Assembly (NCBI GenBank): GCA_937923265.1
Contig: CALAJY010000024.1
Span: 1 to 48,097 of the forward strand
Direction: 5' to 3'
DNA length: 48,097 bases
Origin: an uncultured Tissierellia bacterium
GTDB lineage: Bacteria; Bacillota; Clostridia; Tissierellales; Peptoniphilaceae
The notes under the pieces were generated by a model. That model did not search any database. It saw only the letters and a program-made list of their open reading frames with translations, and was not told the origin of the DNA. Made by a program: the position numbers and the translations under genes. Below, in pieces: positions 33,441 through 40,840 of the stretch (position 1 is the first letter of the stretch; each line of letters begins with the position of its first letter).

Positions 33441-35078
33441 ATGAGTCAAGTAGAGGGAAAATTGGCAAGCCTGGTTTCCCAGGCGCTAAAAGAGTTGTAT
33501 AGCTTAGAAGATTTCAAGGTAAATATTGAAATTCCTAAGAACAATCAGTATGGAGATTATGCAACGACTGCTGCGATGCAGCTGGCCGGAAAACTTCACC
33601 GCAATCCTCGAGAAATCGCTGAGGAGATCAAAGGCAAGCTCGAAGAGGACCACGATTTTATCGATACCGTTGAGATTGCCGGGCCCGGTTTTATCAATTT
33701 TCGCGTGAAGAAAACTTCCTTAGCCCAAGTTATTAACCGAATTCTTGAGGAAGGAGCAGACTACGGACATAACGAGGCGGGGAAAGGAACCCACATCCTC
33801 GTCGAATATGTTTCTGCAAATCCCACCGGGGATTTACACCTGGGTCACGCTCGCGGTGCGGTATGGGGAGACTGCCTCTGCCGTCTCCTGAAAGCAAGTG
33901 GTTTTGATTGCCTGCCGGAGTATTACATCAATGATGCAGGAAATCAGATGATTAATCTGGGAAAATCCGTCTATGCGCGTTATGCCGAATATTTTGGGGA
34001 AAAAGTGGAAATCCCGGAAGACGGCTACATGGGCGAAGATGTGAAAAACATCGGTTATGAACTGGCAGAAGAGCTTGGAGATGAATGGCTACATAAAGAA
34101 GAAGGCCGCATCGACTTCTTCCGGGAGCAGGGTCGGAAGCGGGAGCTTGATAAGATTGAGAAGGATTTAAAGGATTTCCGGGTCCACATGGAATCCTGGA
34201 TCTCCGAGAAGAAGCTATATGAATCCGGTCGTGTGGATGAATGCGTAAAAGAGATGACCGAATCGGGGCTTACCTATGAGAAGGATGGCGCTCTTTGGTT
34301 CTCTTCCACGAAGTGGGGGGATGACAAGGACCGCGTTCTCGTAAAGGCGGATGGAGCATTGACCTACCTGACCCCGGATATCGCAAACCATATTTACAAG
34401 TTTGAGCGTGGCTACAACAAGCTGGTCAACCTCTGGGGAGCGGATCACCATGGATATATCGCTCGTATGAAAGCGGCGATGCAGGCCTTCGGTCATGAGA
34501 AAGACGATCTGGAGATTGACATCATCCAGATGGTTCATCTTGTGGAAGATGGAAAAGAAGTAAAGATGAGCAAACGTAGCGGAAATGCCATTACGATTCG
34601 TGAGCTCATTGAGGACATCGGTGTCGATGCCGCCCGTTACTTCTTCGTGAGCCGGGCAGTGGAAAGTCAACTGGACTTTGACCTAACCCTGGCGAGAAAG
34701 CAGACCACAGAGAACCCGGTTTACTATGTGCAATACGCACATTCTCGTGCTTGCGGCGTTTTGAGAAATGCCGAGGGTTATGAGAAAAAGGAAAGCTACG
34801 ATCTGCTAACGGATGAGAAAGAAATCGACCTATTAAAAATGATGAACGAGTTCCCGGACGTTGTGGCGGATGCTGCCATAACGCGGAGTCCAAACCGTAT
34901 CTGCAATTACCTGCAAAAGTTCGCCTCACTTTTCCACAGCTATTACGGAAGCTGTAAGATGAATGACCCCGAACATAAGGAATTGAGCAACGAGCGGTTG
35001 GCTTTCGTGGATGCCGTTCGTACGGTCATCGCCAATGCCTTGGAGTTAATCGGTGTCAGTGCACCGGAAAAAATGTAG
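33441..35078 (+). CDS. argS: Arginine-tRNA ligase (ArgRS)
   Basis: Class I synthetase of 545 aa that charges tRNA-Arg. Seen: N-terminal Add-1 domain, SANPTGDLHLGHARGA (HIGH-type motif), YYINDAGNQM, NLWGADHHGYIARM, VKMSKRSGNAITI (KMSKS motif), and a C-terminal DALR anticodon-binding domain. ATG at 33441 follows GGAGGAGAG. The frame is open back to 33381, but that part is the T-box terminator. It is induced when tRNA-Arg is uncharged through the T-box leader. It stands between the antiporter gene and the arginine-degrading genes and ends at a strong terminator. Confidence 0.97.
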   Translation: MSQVEGKLASLVSQALKELYSLEDFKVNIEIPKNNQYGDYATTAAMQLAGKLHRNPREIAEEIKGKLEEDHDFIDTVEIAGPGFINFRVKKTSLAQVINRILEEGADYGHNEAGKGTHILVEYVSANPTGDLHLGHARGAVWGDCLCRLLKASGFDCLPEYYINDAGNQMINLGKSVYARYAEYFGEKVEIPEDGYMGEDVKNIGYELAEELGDEWLHKEEGRIDFFREQGRKRELDKIEKDLKDFRVHMESWISEKKLYESGRVDECVKEMTESGLTYEKDGALWFSSTKWGDDKDRVLVKADGALTYLTPDIANHIYKFERGYNKLVNLWGADHHGYIARMKAAMQAFGHEKDDLEIDIIQMVHLVEDGKEVKMSKRSGNAITIRELIEDIGVDAARYFFVSRAVESQLDFDLTLARKQTTENPVYYVQYAHSRACGVLRNAEGYEKKESYDLLTDEKEIDLLKMMNEFPDVVADAAITRSPNRICNYLQKFASLFHSYYGSCKMNDPEHKELSNERLAFVDAVRTVIANALELIGVSAPEKM

Positions 35079-35135
35079 TATTTTACCGCAAATCAACCAG
35101 AGTTCCAGATTTAGGATAGATCTTCAGCATAAAAT

Positions 35136-35188
35136 GCACAATAAAGTCTCTTATTTGTAAAAAAAGAGGCTTTTTTGTGCGTTTTTTT
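35136..35188 (+). terminator. Intrinsic terminator after argS
   Basis: GCACAATAAAGTCTCTT (35136-35152) pairs with AAGAGGCTTTTTTGTGC (35164-35180), 16 of 17 positions including one G-U pair, followed by G and seven T. It separates argS from the arcA unit. Confidence 0.9.
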
Positions 35189-35197
35189 ATTTTTTAC

Positions 35198-35226
35198 TGG
35201 AAATAATCACTTTTCTTTCATATAAT
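35198..35226 (+). promoter_or_regulatory. Sigma-A-type promoter of arcA
   Basis: TGGAAA at 35198-35203, 17-bp spacer and perfect TATAAT at 35221-35226. This predicts a leader of about 120 bases before arcA. A TTGACA at 35291-35296 is also present but lacks a well-spaced -10. Confidence 0.65.
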
Positions 35227-35258
35227 GGACTAGGAGCGGAAAGGAAGAGCAGATAGAT

Positions 35259-35285
35259 GCATGAATTTTCCGTAAAAATTCATGC
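35259..35285 (+). promoter_or_regulatory. Long inverted repeat in the arcA leader, operator or RNA hairpin
   Basis: GCATGAATTTT (35259-35269) and AAAATTCATGC (35275-35285) are perfect 11-base arms around CCGTA. The arms resemble ArgR/AhrC half-sites (CATGAAT with A/T tract), but the spacing is five bases longer than a standard 18-bp ARG box. It lies downstream of the arcA promoter, so it could be a repressor site or a leader hairpin. There is no T run after it, so it is not a terminator. Confidence 0.5.
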
Positions 35286-35352
35286 TAAATTTGACAAACC
35301 TTTTCTCTCTACAAAAAAAATATATGCTGAGAATCTATTGTAAGGAGGAACT

Positions 35353-36585
35353 ATGAAACCAATTCATGTAACTAGTGAAATCCAAAAGTTGAAGAAGGTT
35401 CTTGTTCATCGTCCCGGAGACGAGCTCAAGTTCTTGACTCCGAACACTTTGGAAGAACTCTTATTCGATGATATCCCTGACCTGGTAAAGGCTCAGAAAG
35501 AGCATGACTCTTTTGCGGAAATTCTTCGTAATGAGGGTGTGGAAGTCGTTTATCTGGAAGATTTAATGGCTGAGACTTTGGATGCGAATGAGGGACTTCG
35601 GGACAAGTTTTTGGAAGAATTCCTTGATGATGCAAACGTTAAGTCGCCCCTGTATCGTGATGCGTTAACCGAATTCTACAAGGGAATCAAAGACACCAAG
35701 GAATTTGTTCTTAAGACCATGGCCGGCGTAAGCCTTAAGGAGCTGGGAGACCTTCATTCTGACACGCTTCCCGGACGTATGGAAAAGAACTCTTTCTTGG
35801 CGCTGAACCCGATGCCCAACCTGTACTTCACTCGTGATCCTTACGCTTCCTGCGGAGACAACGTAATTATCAACCATATGTTCTCCACCACCAGAAACCG
35901 TGAGACCATTTACAGTGATTATATCTTCAAGAATCACCCCGAATACAAGGGCCAGGTAACTGACCTTTACGGAAGACACAACCAACACCACATCGAGGGT
36001 GGCGATGTCTTCAATTACTCCAAGGACACTCTGTTCATCGGTATTTCTCAGCGTACCACCGCCGATGCAATCCAGGTATTAGCAAAGAACATCTTCTTTG
36101 GACCTGCTAAGACCGAGATTAAGCGCATCTGCGCATTCAGCATTCCCGTAAGCCGTGCTTTCATGCACTTGGATACGGTATTTACTCAGATCGATACGGA
36201 TGCCTTCACCTATCATCCCGGTATCGAGAGCACGCTCCAGGTATTTGAGTTAACTCCCGATAAAGATGAGACCATCAAGATCAATGAGTTCGAGGGCAGC
36301 CTCGGTGATATTCTTGCTCGTATCATGGGCATGAAGGAAGTTCGCCTCTTCCCCTGCGGCGGTGGAGATCCCATGGCAGCAGAGAGAGAGCAGTGGAATG
36401 ATGGTTCCAACACCTTGACCATCGCTCCGGGCAAAGTTGTGGTTTACAAGCGCAACTATGTAACCAATGAGATGCTGAAGAAGAGCGGCATCAACCTCAT
36501 TGAGTTAGATGCAGACAACCTGACCGTAGGTCGTGGCGGCCCACGCTGCATGTCCATGCCTTTAGTAAGAGAGGACGCTGAGTAA
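35353..36585 (+). CDS. arcA: Arginine deiminase
   Basis: First enzyme of the arginine deiminase pathway: arginine to citrulline and ammonia. Seen in 410 aa: LKKVLVHRPGDEL at the start, MPNLYFTRDPYA, HHIEGGDVF with the catalytic His region, and the catalytic Cys399 in GRGGPRCMSMP. TAAGGAGGAAC precedes the ATG. Codon choice differs from the housekeeping genes: by eye about 10 of 19 Arg codons are CGT and none CGA or AGG, which suggests high expression. Own promoter, long inverted repeat in the leader, and a hairpin after the gene. Confidence 0.98.
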   Translation: MKPIHVTSEIQKLKKVLVHRPGDELKFLTPNTLEELLFDDIPDLVKAQKEHDSFAEILRNEGVEVVYLEDLMAETLDANEGLRDKFLEEFLDDANVKSPLYRDALTEFYKGIKDTKEFVLKTMAGVSLKELGDLHSDTLPGRMEKNSFLALNPMPNLYFTRDPYASCGDNVIINHMFSTTRNRETIYSDYIFKNHPEYKGQVTDLYGRHNQHHIEGGDVFNYSKDTLFIGISQRTTADAIQVLAKNIFFGPAKTEIKRICAFSIPVSRAFMHLDTVFTQIDTDAFTYHPGIESTLQVFELTPDKDETIKINEFEGSLGDILARIMGMKEVRLFPCGGGDPMAAEREQWNDGSNTLTIAPGKVVVYKRNYVTNEMLKKSGINLIELDADNLTVGRGGPRCMSMPLVREDAE

Positions 36586-36614
36586 TCAGCTTCTCAAGAA
36601 TTGAAGAAGTGTAG

Positions 36615-36659
36615 ACAGGTCGGATTCATTTATTCTATAAATGAATCCCTCCTGTTTTT
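36615..36659 (+). terminator. Hairpin with T run between arcA and argF (partial terminator or processing site)
   Basis: ACAGG (36615-36619) with CCTGT (36651-36655) and GGATTCATTTAT (36622-36633) with ATAAATGAATCC (36637-36648) form a long stem with a 2x2 internal loop and loop TCT, followed by T to 36659. No clear promoter follows before argF, so argF and arcC probably depend on read-through, which would give more arcA than argF mRNA. Confidence 0.75.
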
Positions 36660-36703
36660 CAGCCAAAAAATAGATAAGTAATTAATAAAGGAGATTTACT
36701 AAT

Positions 36704-37708
36704 ATGCCAATTAACTTTCAAGGAAAAAGCCTCTTGGGCTTAAAGTTCTTTACTCCCGATGAAATCAACTACCTCATCGACTTAGGCGAGCAGTTCAAGA
36801 AATTGAAAATGACTCGCACGCCGCATCGTTACTTGGAAGGAAAGAACATCGTTCTTCTGTTTGAAAAGACTTCGACCCGTACTCGTTGCTCTTTTGAAGT
36901 CGCCGGTCGCGACCTGGGCATGGGCGTAACCTACTTGGATCCCGGTTCCAGCCAGATGGGAAAGAAAGAATCCATCGAGGATACCGCAAAGGTATTGGGA
37001 CGTTTCTATGACGGAATTGAATACCGTGGATTTGATCAGAAATTAGTAGAAGCATTGGCAAAATATTCTGGAGTTCCCGTATGGAACGGCTTGACCGATG
37101 ATTTCCATCCCACCCAGATGATTGCGGATATGTTGACCTTAAAGGAAAACTTCGGTCGTCTTAAGGGCCTGAAGTTTGTCTTCATGGGAGACTGCCGCAA
37201 CAACGTATCCAATTCCTTGATGGTTGTGTGCGCGAAATTAGGTGTGAACTATGTTGGCTGTGGTCCTAAGGAACTTTGGCCCAAGCAGGAACTCATTGAT
37301 GAAGCAAAGGTATTTGCTGAGGAAGCGGGTTCCACCATCGAATTCACGGAGGATGTGAAGGAAGGTACCAAGGGAGCTCACGCAATCTACACGGATATCT
37401 GGGTTTCCATGGGTGAGCCGGATGAAGTTTGGGCAGAGAGAATTGAACTGCTCCACAACTACAAGGTAACTCCCGAAGTTTTGGATAATGCAGACAAGGA
37501 AGTAATCTTCATGCACTGCCTGCCTTCTTTCCATGATCTTCATACCACCATTGGTAAGGAAGTTAACGAGAAGTTCGGTGACAAGTATGACCTCAATGGC
37601 ATGGAAGTTTCCGACGATGTATTCCTTGGCAAACACAGCAGAGTCTTTGATGAAGCAGAGAACCGTATGCACACCATCAAGGCCATCATGTTTGCAACCC
37701 TGAAGTAG
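36704..37708 (+). CDS. argF: Ornithine carbamoyltransferase, catabolic
   Basis: Second enzyme of the pathway: citrulline plus phosphate to ornithine and carbamoyl phosphate (also called ArcB in this role). Seen in 334 aa: FEKTSTRTRCSFEVA with the STRTR carbamoyl-phosphate motif, DLGMGVTYLDPGSSQMGKKE in part, and MHCLPSFHD with the HCLP ornithine motif. AAAGGAG precedes the ATG. The context (arcA before, arcC after) shows a catabolic role. CGT is again frequent among Arg codons. Confidence 0.97.
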   Translation: MPINFQGKSLLGLKFFTPDEINYLIDLGEQFKKLKMTRTPHRYLEGKNIVLLFEKTSTRTRCSFEVAGRDLGMGVTYLDPGSSQMGKKESIEDTAKVLGRFYDGIEYRGFDQKLVEALAKYSGVPVWNGLTDDFHPTQMIADMLTLKENFGRLKGLKFVFMGDCRNNVSNSLMVVCAKLGVNYVGCGPKELWPKQELIDEAKVFAEEAGSTIEFTEDVKEGTKGAHAIYTDIWVSMGEPDEVWAERIELLHNYKVTPEVLDNADKEVIFMHCLPSFHDLHTTIGKEVNEKFGDKYDLNGMEVSDDVFLGKHSRVFDEAENRMHTIKAIMFATLK

Positions 37709-37721
37709 TAGGGGAGGGTTT

Positions 37722-38660
37722 ATGACCAAAGAGAGACTAGTCGTTGCGCTGGGCGGAAACGCCCTGGGAAAAACTCCGGAAGAACAGCTGGAACTCGTAA
37801 AGATCACCGCGAAGACCATTGTTGATCTTTCGGAAAAATATGATGTGATTATCGGCCATGGAAACGGTCCTCAGGTCGGTATGATTAACAACGCACTGAG
37901 TTTCTCTGCAAAGAATGGCGGGAACACCCCCGCCATGCCCTTTGCAGAGTGCGGAGCAATGAGTCAGGGATACATTGGCTATCATCTCATGCAGGCAATT
38001 CAAAACGAGCTCCAAGAGAGAAAGCTGGAAAAGCCGGTTACTTGCTTGGTGACGCAGGTTGTCGTGGATAAGGATGATCCGGGATTCAAAAATCCCACCA
38101 AGCCAATCGGTTCCTTTATGACCAAGGAAGAAGCGGAGGAAGCGGAAAAGGCAACGGGAGACACCTACGTGGAAGATGCCGGTCGCGGTTACCGTCGTGT
38201 CGTTGCAAGCCCGATGCCTCAGGAAATCATCGGTCTGGATACCATTGAAACCCTGGTACAGGCCGGAACCATCGTCATCACCGTTGGCGGTGGCGGAATC
38301 CCCGTTGTAAAAGCGGAGGACGGCAAGCTCAGTGGGGTAGCGGCTGTGATTGATAAGGATCGCTCCAGCTCTCGTCTTGCTTTGGACGTCAAAGCGGACC
38401 GCTTGGTGATTCTTACCGCCGTCGACCAGGTTGCCATTCGCTTTAACAAACCGGATCAAAAGAATTTAAGCTCCATCAATACCGAGGAAGCCAAGAAATA
38501 CATTGAGGATGGGGAGTTTGCTCCCGGTTCCATGCTTCCGAAGATTGAAGCTTGCTTAGATTTTGTGGAGAACAGTGATAAGGGAACCGCTTTGATCACT
38601 TCTTTACAAAAAGCAAAGGAAGCCTTGGAGGGCAAAACGGGTACGGTCATCGAAAGATAG
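37722..38660 (+). CDS. arcC: Carbamate kinase
   Basis: Third enzyme of the pathway: carbamoyl phosphate plus ADP to ATP, CO2 and NH3, the energy-yielding step. Seen in 312 aa: VVALGGNALGKTPEEQ, IGHGNGPQVGMI, FAECGAMSQGYIGYHL in part, VVASPMPQEI, GGGGIPVV and the lysine-bearing AVIDKDRSS, all typical. It starts 13 bp after argF following GGGGAGGG. The gap of 77 bp to the next transporter gene shows no clear terminator. Confidence 0.97.
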   Translation: MTKERLVVALGGNALGKTPEEQLELVKITAKTIVDLSEKYDVIIGHGNGPQVGMINNALSFSAKNGGNTPAMPFAECGAMSQGYIGYHLMQAIQNELQERKLEKPVTCLVTQVVVDKDDPGFKNPTKPIGSFMTKEEAEEAEKATGDTYVEDAGRGYRRVVASPMPQEIIGLDTIETLVQAGTIVITVGGGGIPVVKAEDGKLSGVAAVIDKDRSSSRLALDVKADRLVILTAVDQVAIRFNKPDQKNLSSINTEEAKKYIEDGEFAPGSMLPKIEACLDFVENSDKGTALITSLQKAKEALEGKTGTVIER

Positions 38661-38737
38661 ACGGCTATCAATTTACAATTGAATAATATAAGATGTCCGA
38701 GATAGTCTGGAGGGACAACAATTGAAAGGAGTTTATT

Positions 38738-40282
38738 ATGGCTAATGCAAAAGAAGATCAAAGGTTAGAAACGGCTCCAAAGAAGGAAAAGCATCCTCTT
38801 TCGGCATTTTCTATCCTGGTCATCCTGCTCGGAATTCTATGCATTATTTCCTGGTTCTTGAACGGGGCACAGATCAGTGACTCGATCATTAAAACCTTGG
38901 ACCCGGAAACCTATGGTGACCTGCTTGACACCGTGAAAAACGGGGGACACGTGCAGGTTGTCGCCGCTAAGTTTAGCGATTTTCTCATGGCAATTCCGAA
39001 CGGCTTTGTGAACGCTGCAGAGTTATTGATGTTTATCATCGCTCTCGGTGGCTTCCTCAACGTGGTTATGAAGACCGGTGCTTTGGAAGCAGGCATTAAT
39101 GCCCTCGTTCACAAGATGCATGGAAGAGAAGAAATTCTAATTGTCGTATTAATGTTCCTATTTTCATTGGGTGGAACGACCTACGGAATGGGGGAAGAGA
39201 CCATCGGTTTCTACGCCTTCATCACCTCTGCGATGGTTATCGCGGGCTTTGATTCTGTCGTAGCGCTGTCCACCGTATTGATTGGTTCCGCCGCTGGATG
39301 TCTGGGGTCAACAATCAACCCCTTTGCTACCGGCGTGGCTTTGGATGCCTTAAACTCCGTGGGTATTAAAGCAAACAGTGGTCTCGTGTATTTAGTGGGT
39401 GCTGTTCTGTGGCTCGTGGTGATTGCCATCGCGATTGCCTACACCCTTCACTATGCAAAGAAGGTGAAAAGGGACAAGGGATCCACCATTCTTTCTCTCA
39501 GAGAACAAGAAGTAATGAAAGAAAACTTTGGAGAAGAGGATCCAAACCGTCACATCGAATTCACGGGACGCCACAAGGCGATTCTTATCGTTTTTGCCAT
39601 TTTATTTATCGTTATGATCGCTTCCTTAATCTCTTATAAAGACCTGGTCTTTGGTGGGGATGCGGATGCCTACACGAAAGCGCTTGGTTGGACGAGCTTT
39701 ATGACTGGAGAACCTCTAGGTTCCTGGTACTTCCTGCAACTAGCAGCATGGTTTACCTTGGGTTCCATTATCATTGCTGTCATCAACCGCAGCAGCGAGC
39801 ATCAGTTCATCGATGACTACATTGACGGCTCGAAGGACCTCTTATCCGTCGGTTTGATCATCGCGGTATCACGTGGTATCACCGTTTTGATGTCGCAGAC
39901 TCACATGGATTTCTGGATTTTGGATCAGTGCTCACATTTACTGCAGGGTGTGCCCGGTGTCGTATTCATTCCTTTGGCATTTGGCGTTTATATCCTGTTG
40001 AGCTTCTTGGTTCCTTCCACTTCGGGTCTGGCGGGACTTTCCATTCCGGTGATGGGTGGCTTGGCTGCTCAGCTGGGCTTCAATCCCTCAATCATGATCA
40101 ATGTTTTCTGCGCCGGATCCGGTGTGGTAAATATGGCAACCCCGACTTCCGGAATTGTAATGGGTGGTGTAGCCTCCTCGAAGGTGGAATACTCAACCTA
40201 TCTGAAGTGGGTGTTTAAACTCTTAATTGCCATTGCTGTTGCATGTATCATCATCTTGACCATCGCAGAAGCCCTGGTGTAA
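38738..40282 (+). CDS. YfcC-family basic amino acid transporter (second arginine/ornithine antiporter candidate)
   Basis: 514 aa, about twelve to thirteen membrane helices, of the YfcC/ArcD-type family that accompanies arc genes in streptococci and clostridia. Seen: a charged N-terminus, FLFSLGGTTYGMGEETIGFY in part, GSAAGCLGSTINPFATG in part, and the C-terminal VPSTSGLAGLSIPVMG, which mirror the two repeated halves of the family. GAAAGGAG precedes the ATG. Its place right after arcC suggests arginine uptake with ornithine export, so it would duplicate the role of the unrelated APC-type antiporter at 31.6 kb. Citrulline or another amino acid is possible. Confidence 0.82.
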   Translation: MANAKEDQRLETAPKKEKHPLSAFSILVILLGILCIISWFLNGAQISDSIIKTLDPETYGDLLDTVKNGGHVQVVAAKFSDFLMAIPNGFVNAAELLMFIIALGGFLNVVMKTGALEAGINALVHKMHGREEILIVVLMFLFSLGGTTYGMGEETIGFYAFITSAMVIAGFDSVVALSTVLIGSAAGCLGSTINPFATGVALDALNSVGIKANSGLVYLVGAVLWLVVIAIAIAYTLHYAKKVKRDKGSTILSLREQEVMKENFGEEDPNRHIEFTGRHKAILIVFAILFIVMIASLISYKDLVFGGDADAYTKALGWTSFMTGEPLGSWYFLQLAAWFTLGSIIIAVINRSSEHQFIDDYIDGSKDLLSVGLIIAVSRGITVLMSQTHMDFWILDQCSHLLQGVPGVVFIPLAFGVYILLSFLVPSTSGLAGLSIPVMGGLAAQLGFNPSIMINVFCAGSGVVNMATPTSGIVMGGVASSKVEYSTYLKWVFKLLIAIAVACIIILTIAEALV

Positions 40283-40310
40283 GGCGATGATTCACAGCCT
40301 TTACGTACAG

Positions 40311-40341
40311 AAAAGAGGAAGCGAAAGCTTCCTCTTTTTTT
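40311..40341 (+). terminator. Intrinsic terminator ending the arc operon
   Basis: AAAAGAGGAAGC (40311-40322) and GCTTCCTCTTTT (40327-40338) form a perfect stem with a GAAA tetraloop, followed by T to 40341. Confidence 0.92.
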
Positions 40342-40383
40342 GTTGTTAAAATTCTCGATCGAAAGAGAGCAGACAAGGGACAA

Positions 40384-40668
40384 ATGTCTTCCTTCGAAAA
40401 AGAAGCTGCCACGAAGAAGGAAAATCAAAAAAACCATAATGAGTTTGTCTTCCTGTTCGTCACCGGAAAACGAATGGAGACAGAAGGGGTGGCATGCAGT
40501 TCCTCCATTACAACCTCGGCATCTCATGGTTTAATAGCTCTTGCAGTCAGCTTTGACGGAACGACACGGGAGTGGGGGATCAACCATCAAATCTGTGGAG
40601 AAGCATTTTTCGATAAAAATAATGTCACAAAATCAATATTTTGTGACAAGCGAGAGGAGGAGAAATAA
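40384..40668 (+). CDS. Doubtful small ORF in the gap after the arc operon
   Basis: 94 aa from ATG 40384, with a weak AAGGG five bases before. The predicted protein is charged at both ends, has no membrane helix or signal peptide, and I recognise no family. Its 3' part runs through the palindrome at 40623-40648 and over a good-looking but useless ribosome site. It may be a chance ORF or a decayed gene. It is recorded because it is the only sizeable + strand ORF with an ATG in a 558-bp gap (40283-40840) that otherwise holds only a terminator at each end and the palindrome. Confidence 0.2.
   Translation: MSSFEKEAATKKENQKNHNEFVFLFVTGKRMETEGVACSSSITTSASHGLIALAVSFDGTTREWGINHQICGEAFFDKNNVTKSIFCDKREEEK
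40623..40648. repeat. Perfect palindrome with 11-bp arms, unknown role
   Basis: TGTCACAAAAT (40623-40633) and ATTTTGTGACA (40638-40648) flank CAAT. The arms contain TGTCACA/TGTGACA, which resembles binding sites of CRP/FNR-like dimeric regulators, but no gene starts in a good position after it. AGAGGAGGAG follows at 40654-40663 without a start codon at the right distance. Confidence 0.55.
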
Positions 40669-40768
40669 GGCAAGCCACAGGCTGCCTTCCGGTTCCTTTT
40701 TGTCCGGCATACTGTTCTTTCACCTCTTCGAATTCATTCTCCGGATTGTGCTCCTCCCATTTTGCGCA

Positions 40769-40808
40769 CAAAAAGGCACCGCCTTGGTCCTCACCAACGC
40801 GGTGCCTT
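40769..40808 (-). terminator. Intrinsic terminator for the transglutaminase operon
   Basis: On the - strand AAGGCACCGC (40808-40799) pairs with GCGGTGCCTT (40782-40773). An inner TTGGT/ACCAA stem and a 4-base loop lie inside, and TTTTTG follows. It stands about 30 bases behind the stop of the gene at 40841. Confidence 0.8.
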
Positions 40809-40840
40809 GCTTTCTTTCCGACTCGATGAACGCCACGGTA

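Noticed and set aside
35291..35328. Second arcA promoter from TTGACA at 35291
   Set aside because: No -10 hexamer stands 16-18 bases away; TATATG is 24 bases away. Kept only as a hint in the finding on the inverted repeat.
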